From an uncultured Bacteroidota bacterium (GTDB lineage: Bacteria > Bacteroidota > Bacteroidia > Bacteroidales > VadinHA17), in NCBI GenBank assembly GCA_903865465.1, contig CAIPJU010000220.1, positions 1-5,758 on the forward strand: a stretch of DNA of 5,758 bases. The letters run 5' to 3'. This document shows positions 1-5,758 of this stretch, one piece after another; position 1 is the first letter of the stretch; every line of letters begins with the position of its first letter. Made by a program: the position numbers and the translations under genes. The notes under the pieces were generated by a model. That model ran no database searches and was not told the DNA's origin. It saw nothing but the letters and a program-made list of their open reading frames with translations.

Positions 1-663
1 ATGACAATAAAAGAGAGGTACCAGGAGGCAATATCCTATTTTACAGTAAAATATCCGGTTGCTGAAACAGAACTTAAATATATGACACCATTTGAGCTTA
101 CTGTTGCCGTAATTCTTTCAGCACAGTGTACCGACAAGAGGGTAAACATGATAACCCCTGCATTGCTGGCAAAGTTTCCCGATGCTGAATCGATGGCAAA
201 AGCTGAACCGGAGGAGATATTTGAATATATTAAGTCGTGTTCCTATCCCAATAATAAGGCAAAGCACCTGTCAGGGATGTCAAGAATGCTTGTCTCTGAT
301 TTTGAAGGGAAGGTACCGGAGGAGCCCGAAATACTTCAGAAGCTTCCCGGAGTCGGAAGAAAGACTGCAAATGTTGTTGCCTCTGTTTTGTTTAACAAGC
401 CTGTAATGGCAGTCGACACTCATGTCTTCAGGGTATCTAACCGGCTTGGTTTGGTGAGTAATGCAAAGACTACCCTGGCAGTTGAATTGCAGTTAACCAG
501 CAACTTACCTGTTGAATTAATGCACGAAGCTCATCACTGGCTTATTCTTCATGGAAGATATATTTGTAAAGCAAAAAATCCACTTTGTGACCAATGCGGG
601 CTTTCAGCAATCTGCAAATTCTATGCGAAAAGCAGGAGAAATGATAAAGGAGTAAGTTTCTGA
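1..663 (+). CDS. nth: Endonuclease III (DNA glycosylase/AP lyase)
   Basis: Base-excision-repair enzyme that removes oxidised pyrimidines from DNA and nicks the abasic site by beta-elimination; cytoplasmic, nucleoid-associated. The 220-residue product is close to the usual length (E. coli Nth is 211). The helix-hairpin-helix motif LPGVGRKTANVV (residues 115-126) carries the Schiff-base lysine K121, and the following VDTHVFRV segment carries the catalytic aspartate D139, matching K120 and D138 of E. coli. Four cysteines near the C-terminus (C189, C196, C199, C205; spacing C-x6-C-x2-C-x5-C) form the [4Fe-4S] cluster site. The early SAQCTD motif (residues 40-45) also fits the family. The frame opens with ATG at the first base of the window, so upstream signals cannot be seen, but the N-terminus has normal family length and looks complete. 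Nothing suggests damage. MutY is unlikely, because the protein is short and lacks MutY's C-terminal domain. Confidence 0.96.
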   Translation: MTIKERYQEAISYFTVKYPVAETELKYMTPFELTVAVILSAQCTDKRVNMITPALLAKFPDAESMAKAEPEEIFEYIKSCSYPNNKAKHLSGMSRMLVSDFEGKVPEEPEILQKLPGVGRKTANVVASVLFNKPVMAVDTHVFRVSNRLGLVSNAKTTLAVELQLTSNLPVELMHEAHHWLILHGRYICKAKNPLCDQCGLSAICKFYAKSRRNDKGVSF

Positions 664-718
664 GCAAATTATAGTTCTAATAATTAGAAATTTACCATTA
701 TTTGCTAATTTTAGAACT
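663..718. repeat. Overlapping inverted repeats in the nth-kinase gap
   Basis: The 71-bp AT-rich gap contains three inverted repeats. TTCTAAT (675-681) and ATTAGAA (683-689) form a perfect dyad around A682. AGTTCTAATAATTAG (673-687) pairs with CTAATTTTAGAACT (705-718) over 14 base pairs with only T681 bulged, leaving a 17-nt loop. AGCAAAT (663-669) pairs with ATTTGCT (700-706). The first and third can coexist as a nested structure; the second excludes both. The element lies just upstream of the kinase start, so it could be an operator dyad or a leader-RNA structure. No T-tract follows the stem at 718, so it is not a canonical intrinsic terminator. The repeats are read directly from the sequence; function is inferred, and chance self-complementarity in AT-rich DNA remains possible. 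Confidence 0.5.
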
Positions 719-734
719 TCAATGAATATTAGGG

Positions 735-3700
735 ATGATGGATGTTGAAAGCAGACTTAATGAGCTCATAGAGAGGAATAAAGAACTCGAAAAGGAGCTG
801 GATTTATATCGATCGGGGAACCAGTTTAAAAGTGAATTTGCAGGAGACAAACTTTTTAAGGCTTTTCACCAGGCTTCGTATCTTATGGCGATCAGTAAAT
901 CTGATTCGGGAAAGTTTGTCGATGCAAATAGTAAGTTTCTGTATGACCTCGGTTACTCCAAAGATGAAATTGTCGGTTATACATCTGATGATCTTAACAT
1001 TTTTGCAGATATAGGTGAGAGTAACAAGTACCTGAAACTTATATCGAGACTCAAAAAAATAAAGGATTATCCTGTTACCCTGAGAAAGAAAACCGGAGAG
1101 ACAAAACAATTCCTGTTTTCTGCTGAAACAATTCTTGTTGATGATGAACTGCATCTGCTAACTGTATTTGATGACTCAGCCGGCTTAAAGGACAGACTAA
1201 TCAGGGATAGCCTTGGCAGTGTACTTGAAGAGATATTTGAAACAGTTTCAAGCTATTTTGCCTTATTTAGTGTTGGAGAAGATAAAAGGTTTTATTTTAT
1301 TGATTTAAACAGCAAAGTTGAAGAAGTTGAATTTATAAAAAAGGTTGATGTATTAGGAAAATGTATTGATGAAACCTCTCTGGCAGGAAGAACAAAATTG
1401 ATCGAACTCCTTCAATATGTACGAATTACAGAAAATTTTCATAAGCTGGCAGCCTCGCCTCTTGGTGATGATTCTGAAGGATATTATATGGGCTTCCTTC
1501 TTACCAACGGGAATATAATCATAACGTGGGAACCAGGAAATCAGCAGAAGAGTCGGGAGGATCTTCATAAACAGGGAATTATCTTCAGGAAATTCGCTGA
1601 GAAGCTTCCTGAAATGATTTATGAAGCTGACCTTTCTGGAAAATTAACATTCATAAACAGTCAGGTGATAGATTTTTTTGGATTTTCAAAGGAAGATCTG
1701 TCACGTGGTATCAGCCTCGAAAACCTCTTTCCGGAAGGTTATCGTGAAATAATAAGGAATTATAACGAATTGACCTCCCCAGGTCAGAATTGGAACAGGG
1801 AATATGTTGCTCAGAAAAAGGATGGTACTCTCTTTGCTTCCGAAATTCATTCTTTTACCAACTTTCTCGAGGATAAAATAATTGGTTACAGAGGATTGAT
1901 AAAGGATATATCGAGGCAGAAAGAGTATGAGAATCAGATTAATACCGAAAAAGCATTACTTGAGAATCTTATTGAATCAGCCCCTGAGGCCATTGCCATA
2001 ACTGATATTAAAGGGAAGATAAATACGGTAAACAAGGAGTTTTCGAATGTATTTGGATATTCTCAGGAGGAGGCCATTGGAAAATTGATAAATGAGCTTA
2101 TCGTTCCTGATGAATTTCTGGAGGAGGCTGACTGCCTTACTGAACGGATTGCCAGCGGTTTCAAAGAGGAAATAAAGACAATAAGAAAGGACAGAATCGG
2201 GAAAAAAATCCATGTCTCCTTAATAGCATCATCAATTACTGTCAATAATGAGATTGTGGCCACTGTTGCCATATACAGGGATATTACTTCTGAGACAAAA
2301 AACCTGCTGATCCAGGAAATTCTACATAATATTTCCACTGCTGCCCTTAAACAATTTGAGTTAGGCCAGATCTATCCTATTATTATCAATGAGCTTGGAA
2401 GAATCTGGGATACGAATAACCTCTATCTTGCTTTATACGACAAGGAATCCGATACTTTATCGGTCCCCTTCAGCAGTGATGATATTATTCAAAAATCAGA
2501 TGAAAAACCGATCCTTGGAACCCTTACCGGGTGGATAATGAAAAACGGAAAGCCGGTTCTGCTCCGAAGTCTGGACATTGAAAACCTCGTGTCGTCATTG
2601 GAGATCAAAAACTATAAGAATGATTATAAGATCATTATGGGTGTTCCACTTGAGGTCGATGGCGAGTCTATTGGTATAATTTGCATGCATGACAACATTG
2701 ACGCGAACAAGTATGATAATGAAGACCTCACTGCACTCGATTTCATAGCTAATCAGATAGCTATCTCTCTCCATCTCAGGATAATGTTTGATGATTTAAT
2801 AAGGGAAAGACAGAAAGCAGAAGAGGCTGCGCAGACAAAACAGCTCTTCATGTCGACAATGAGTCATGAAATACGTACACCTCTGAATGAAGTTATCGGA
2901 ATTACCAACCTTCTTCTGCAGGGAAACCCAAGCGTTGATCAGATAGACTTTTTAAAAACGCTTAAGTTTTCAGGTAATCATCTGCTTTCACTTGTAAACG
3001 ATGTTCTTGACTACAATAAGATAGAATCGGGAAAGATTATTCTGGAACACACACAATTCAACCTGAATGATTTTCTGGATGAGATAATGCGTTCATACTC
3101 TTTTCGTTCAAAAGCAAAAAATCTTGGCTTCAACATAAATATCTCGAAAGACATCCCCACTGAGGTTGTCGGAGACCCTGTCAGACTTAACCAGGTACTC
3201 TCTAATCTTCTTTCAAATGCATTAAAATTCACCTCTAAGGGCGATATTGGCATCTCGGTGAAAGTTAATACTACCAGTAAGGAAAGCCCTTCAATCGAAT
3301 TCGCTGTCACTGATTCGGGCATTGGCATCCCCGGGGAAAAACATTCTTACATTTTTGAAAGTTTTACTCAGGCGGCTGACGATACTACACGCCATTTTGG
3401 AGGAACCGGCCTTGGATTGGCAATATGTAAAAAGCTTATTGAGATGCAGGGAGGAACAATCGGTGTGGAAAGCGAACCTGGCAAAGGCTCTACATTCTAC
3501 TTTTCAATTCCGATTATTATACCCGAAAAAACTACAATAACTGTACAGGAACAGGTTCCCGAAGATTTTACGGGACTCGAAGGCAAGAAGATACTGGTTG
3601 CTGAAGATAATAAAATTAACTTTTTTGTTGCTAATAAATTCCTTCAGGGATGGGGTACTATTGTCACTCATGCCGAAAACGGACGGATTGCTATTGATTT

Positions 3701-3953
3701 GCTTGAAGTGGATGATTTCGACCTGGTGCTTATGGATCTGCATATGCCGGTAATGGACGGAATCGAAGCTATTAAAATAATAAGGGATTCTGATAATCCA
3801 CGTATATGCAGAATTCCTATTGTTGCCCTTACTGCCGCTGTAATGTCGGAGAGCCTTGATAAGATTGAAGAGCTTAAAATTAATGACTATATCCTCAAGC
3901 CATTCAAGCCACACGACCTGTTTGAAAGAATTTATAAAAATGTAAAGCGCTAA
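735..3953 (+). CDS. Soluble multi-PAS/GAF hybrid histidine kinase with C-terminal receiver
   Basis: Two-component sensor kinase of 1072 residues with no signal peptide or membrane segment, so probably cytoplasmic. Domains in order: short coiled coil (about 3-26); PAS (about 40-148); divergent PAS-like region (about 160-268); PAS (about 283-395); PAS (about 406-520); GAF (about 525-685); helical linker; HisKA (about 700-768) with phospho-accepting H711 in MSHEIRTPLN; HATPase_c (about 810-928) with N-box N824/N828, G1 box DSGIG (860-864), F-box FESF (874-877) and G2 box GGTGLGL (889-895); REC (about 951-1070) with acidic pair E957/D958, phospho-acceptor D1001, T1033 and K1055. All catalytic residues for autophosphorylation and transfer to the receiver are present. 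E719 replaces the more usual small residue after TPLN. There is no HPt or DNA-binding output domain, so phosphate probably passes to a separate HPt protein or regulator, or the receiver modulates the kinase. ATG at 735 and 738 are both in frame; an AGGG at 731-734 abuts the first, so the second is possible and would remove one residue. Ligand and target are unknown. Confidence 0.95.
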   Translation: MMDVESRLNELIERNKELEKELDLYRSGNQFKSEFAGDKLFKAFHQASYLMAISKSDSGKFVDANSKFLYDLGYSKDEIVGYTSDDLNIFADIGESNKYLKLISRLKKIKDYPVTLRKKTGETKQFLFSAETILVDDELHLLTVFDDSAGLKDRLIRDSLGSVLEEIFETVSSYFALFSVGEDKRFYFIDLNSKVEEVEFIKKVDVLGKCIDETSLAGRTKLIELLQYVRITENFHKLAASPLGDDSEGYYMGFLLTNGNIIITWEPGNQQKSREDLHKQGIIFRKFAEKLPEMIYEADLSGKLTFINSQVIDFFGFSKEDLSRGISLENLFPEGYREIIRNYNELTSPGQNWNREYVAQKKDGTLFASEIHSFTNFLEDKIIGYRGLIKDISRQKEYENQINTEKALLENLIESAPEAIAITDIKGKINTVNKEFSNVFGYSQEEAIGKLINELIVPDEFLEEADCLTERIASGFKEEIKTIRKDRIGKKIHVSLIASSITVNNEIVATVAIYRDITSETKNLLIQEILHNISTAALKQFELGQIYPIIINELGRIWDTNNLYLALYDKESDTLSVPFSSDDIIQKSDEKPILGTLTGWIMKNGKPVLLRSLDIENLVSSLEIKNYKNDYKIIMGVPLEVDGESIGIICMHDNIDANKYDNEDLTALDFIANQIAISLHLRIMFDDLIRERQKAEEAAQTKQLFMSTMSHEIRTPLNEVIGITNLLLQGNPSVDQIDFLKTLKFSGNHLLSLVNDVLDYNKIESGKIILEHTQFNLNDFLDEIMRSYSFRSKAKNLGFNINISKDIPTEVVGDPVRLNQVLSNLLSNALKFTSKGDIGISVKVNTTSKESPSIEFAVTDSGIGIPGEKHSYIFESFTQAADDTTRHFGGTGLGLAICKKLIEMQGGTIGVESEPGKGSTFYFSIPIIIPEKTTITVQEQVPEDFTGLEGKKILVAEDNKINFFVANKFLQGWGTIVTHAENGRIAIDLLEVDDFDLVLMDLHMPVMDGIEAIKIIRDSDNPRICRIPIVALTAAVMSESLDKIEELKINDYILKPFKPHDLFERIYKNVKR

Positions 3954-3964
3954 AAAGATCTCGT
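3954..3964. other. 11-bp convergent gene junction
   Basis: The kinase stop codon (plus strand) and the TPR-protein stop codon (minus strand) are separated by 11 bp. The only symmetry is the 6-bp palindrome AGATCT (3956-3961), and no stem followed by a T-run is visible on either strand. Termination must therefore be factor-dependent, lie inside the opposing genes, or let the transcripts overlap at their 3' ends. Confidence 0.6.
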
Positions 3965-5170
3965 TTATTTGATACAGCTCCGGCTAATATATTCTGAAGC
4001 CTTTTTATTGCCCAGACTCATTGCTTTCCTGAAATCGTGGCATGCATCGTCAGCTTTTCCAGAATTCAGCAGGGCTATACCCTTATTAAGCCATATTTCG
4101 GAATTTCCCGGCTTGAGATCGAGCGACATACTGTAATCTTTTGCCGCCCAATCCCACGATCGTGAGATAAAATAAGAGTTAGCCCTGTCGATATAACATT
4201 CAGGATCGCCGGGATGTAACTTCAGATTACGCGAATAATACTCGATTGCCTTCAGATTGTCACCTGTTGCACTCTCAATTTTGCCTGCAAGGCTTATTGC
4301 TGCTTTGTCGTCGGGGTAAAAACTCAGATATTTCTCAATATCGCCAATTGCCTTACCCGTCTCCCCTGTTTTCCTGTAACAATCAGCCCTCTGCAAAAAC
4401 AACAGCGCATCGGCCACTTCAAGATCCAACAACCTGGTATAGCTATTGGATGCTCCGGCCGGGTTGGCTGAAAACTCCTGGGCTTTCGCAAGCAATTTCA
4501 GGTATTTTTCAGAACCCGGACTTGATTCAGCAAGTATTGCAGCGGAGGCTAATGCTTCCGGATATCTCTTTTCTGCAAGCCGAACCACTGCTTCAGCATA
4601 TTTGATGTCGTCACTTTCCGGATATGATGATTTTATCTCTTTTAGAGCTACCTCCGACTCATCAATTCTCCCTGCAGTTACGTCATATTCAATCTCCGAA
4701 ACAACCTTTTCCGAGTTACTATACCAATCTTTTTTCCAGAACTGACGCCACTCAGCCCTGTTTTCAACAGGGCCAAAGGCAGGATCGAGCATTACCTCCT
4801 TTTCTGTCTTCCTGTAAGATGAGCCCAGACTTTTTTCCAAATGATATACTGAAGTTGCAGCATCGCCCTTGAGTGCGTAGATTCTCGACAAACCATATTC
4901 ACCGGAAAGAGGCGCCAGGTCATTTGCGCTATTGTAATCAGCTATTGCCCTGGAATAATCTCCTGTGAGCAGTTCTGATTCGGCACGCACCAGAAGCAGC
5001 TTGCTGTCATTGGAAGATACTATAGCTGCCGAAACCAAACTTATAGCCTGGTCGGGATTACCTTTTTCATTCAGAGCCTTAGCTTTAAGAATAACATCCA
5101 ATGTTGTCTGACCATTAAGCGATCCTGTCAGCAGAACCGCGAAAAGCAATATTGATATCTTTTTCTTCAT
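3965..5170 (-). CDS. Exported tetratricopeptide-repeat protein
   Basis: Protein of 401 residues with a Sec-type signal peptide: lysines at 2-4, hydrophobic core about 5-16, probable cleavage near SLNG-Q (20/21). There is no lipobox cysteine, so it is probably periplasmic or otherwise envelope-associated and soluble. After the signal come three degenerate TPR units (about 24-118), then an aromatic-rich segment (128-150, including WRQFWKKDWY at 141-150), then seven TPR units in exact 34-residue register (153-186, 187-220, 221-254, 255-288, 289-322, 323-356, 357-390). TPR solenoids bind protein partners and no catalytic motif is seen. The start at 5170 is supported by the signal peptide directly after it; no clear Shine-Dalgarno is present, as is common in this phylum. 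It begins 13 bp after the stop of the T9SS-type secreted protein and is probably co-transcribed with it, suggesting a role in handling or anchoring that protein (inferred). It lacks the OmpA-like domain of the T9SS component PorE and is too short for the SprE/PorW type. Confidence 0.88.
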   Translation of the reverse strand: MKKKISILLFAVLLTGSLNGQTTLDVILKAKALNEKGNPDQAISLVSAAIVSSNDSKLLLVRAESELLTGDYSRAIADYNSANDLAPLSGEYGLSRIYALKGDAATSVYHLEKSLGSSYRKTEKEVMLDPAFGPVENRAEWRQFWKKDWYSNSEKVVSEIEYDVTAGRIDESEVALKEIKSSYPESDDIKYAEAVVRLAEKRYPEALASAAILAESSPGSEKYLKLLAKAQEFSANPAGASNSYTRLLDLEVADALLFLQRADCYRKTGETGKAIGDIEKYLSFYPDDKAAISLAGKIESATGDNLKAIEYYSRNLKLHPGDPECYIDRANSYFISRSWDWAAKDYSMSLDLKPGNSEIWLNKGIALLNSGKADDACHDFRKAMSLGNKKASEYISRSCIK

Positions 5171-5183
5171 TTTAATGCATAAT

Positions 5184-5758
5184 TTACTTGGTCTGAACTT
5201 TATTTACCTTGTCTCCCTCCTCGGTAATTACATGCACAAAACCTGACAGATGAAATAACTCAAGGCCAGATATACGCCTTTCGTATACATCGCACTGATA
5301 AAAATATACTCCCGGAGATACTATTTTTCCCTTATAGGTACCATCCCAATCTATCCTTGGTTCTGCCGTTCTGAAAAGCAACAATCCATTTCTGTTGAAA
5401 AGTTTGAAATCGATCTTTTCGACAAGACCAGAAGTTTTTGCAACCAGTTTGTCATTTATATTATCCCCATTGGGTGTGAAAACGTTTGGAATTTCATAGA
5501 AGTTACATGAATCGATACAGGCAATAACTGATTTAACACTCTCATTACCCAGCGAATCGAACGCTGATACAGCGTAGCAGCCTGAGATGACCTCTCCAGG
5601 ATAATGCCTGTAACTGAAGACATTCCGGTCATTAATTGTTGATATAAGGGTAAGGTTTGCATCAGTCTGCATCTTGTAATAGACCTTATATCCTGAAATG
5701 TCAGAAAAACAGACAGGATCGGTAACGCTCCACCTTAAATTATTATAAAGACTGTCGC
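5184..5758 (-). CDS. Secreted protein with fibronectin-III-like domain and T9SS type B C-terminal domain (5' end outside window)
   Basis: C-terminal part of a larger secreted or surface protein. The reading frame stays open to the right edge, giving 190 visible residues; the first methionine (codon 5670-5672) is internal, because the 28 residues before it (including LRW, SDISGYKVYYK) continue the same domain. Residues about 5-80 resemble a fibronectin type III fold (LRWSV, SGYKVYYK, CYAVSAFDSLGNES). Residues about 88-178 match the gliding-motility-associated C-terminal domain (CHU_C, T9SS type B sorting): IPNVFTPNGDNIND (89-102), KLFNRNGLLLF (118-128), DWDGTYKGK (136-144), GVYFYQCDV (149-157). 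In this family the domain directs export across the outer membrane by the type IX system. The bulk of the protein, its signal peptide and any catalytic or adhesive domains lie beyond the window, so its substrate is unknown. It is the upstream gene of a probable two-gene transcript with the TPR protein. No PorP/SprF-like gene, a frequent companion of type B cargo, is seen on its downstream side. Confidence 0.9.
   Translation of the reverse strand, partial: DSLYNNLRWSVTDPVCFSDISGYKVYYKMQTDANLTLISTINDRNVFSYRHYPGEVISGCYAVSAFDSLGNESVKSVIACIDSCNFYEIPNVFTPNGDNINDKLVAKTSGLVEKIDFKLFNRNGLLLFRTAEPRIDWDGTYKGKIVSPGVYFYQCDVYERRISGLELFHLSGFVHVITEEGDKVNKVQTK

Noticed and set aside
697..704. Possible Bacteroidetes-type -7 promoter element ending in TTTG before the kinase
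   Set aside because: The bases read ATTATTTG, so the TA of the TAnnTTTG consensus is not matched, and no TTG-type -33 element lies at the expected distance upstream.
673..718. Intrinsic terminator for nth
   Set aside because: The stem is AT-rich and is not followed by a T-tract, so it does not meet the usual pattern.
804..1154. Antisense open frame of 116 codons inside the kinase gene
   Set aside because: Lies wholly within a well-supported coding region, has no recognisable domain and a composition typical of reverse-strand shadow frames.
3504..3914. Antisense open frame of 136 codons opposite the kinase receiver domain
   Set aside because: It overlaps conserved catalytic receiver motifs on the other strand; its product shows no known motif, and no start signal was evident.
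4246..4872. Several overlapping plus-strand open frames opposite the TPR gene
   Set aside because: The minus strand encodes a clean signal peptide and 34-residue TPR register here; the plus-strand products are low-complexity with no family resemblance.
5174..5181. ATGCAT palindrome in the 13-bp gap between the two minus-strand genes
   Set aside because: Symmetry covers only 6 bp and fails at the next base on each side; expected by chance.
1..5758. CRISPR arrays, tRNA/rRNA genes, insertion sequences, phage or toxin-antitoxin genes
   Set aside because: No spaced direct repeats, cloverleaf-like sequence, transposase motifs or terminal inverted repeats were seen; nearly all of the window is accounted for by four ordinary genes.

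Overview
The window comes from a member of the Bacteroidota (Bacteroidetes). The strongest sign is a protein at the right edge ending in a gliding-motility-associated C-terminal domain (type B sorting domain of the type IX secretion system, T9SS), which is essentially confined to that phylum. The AT-rich composition, the scarcity of Shine-Dalgarno sequences and the large soluble PAS/GAF hybrid kinase fit this. T9SS cargo argues against Bacteroides itself and for a T9SS-bearing lineage (other Bacteroidales/Marinilabiliales, Cytophagales or Flavobacteriia). The genus cannot be told from this window.

Layout: (1) 1-663, plus strand, a complete endonuclease III (nth) with catalytic Lys/Asp and [4Fe-4S] cysteines. 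(2) 664-734, a 71-bp AT-rich gap holding overlapping inverted repeats. (3) 735-3953, plus strand, a 1072-residue soluble hybrid histidine kinase: coiled coil, four PAS or PAS-like domains, GAF, HisKA, HATPase_c and REC. (4) An 11-bp convergent junction. (5) 3965-5170, minus strand, an exported TPR-repeat protein. (6) 5184-5758, minus strand, the C-terminal part of a large secreted protein (fibronectin-III-like domain plus T9SS type B sorting domain) whose start lies beyond the window. There is no gene-free stretch over 300 bases.

The two minus-strand genes are 13 bp apart and look like one transcript entering from the right: a secreted surface protein followed by a signal-peptide-bearing TPR protein. 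A shared role at the cell envelope is plausible but inferred. The nth gene and the kinase are co-directional but functionally unrelated. The kinase has no partner response regulator in view, and its signal and target are unknown.

No clearly undescribed system is visible. The items most worth a second look are the alternative-hairpin region before the kinase, the T9SS cargo/TPR gene pair, and the aromatic-rich insert that splits the TPR array.
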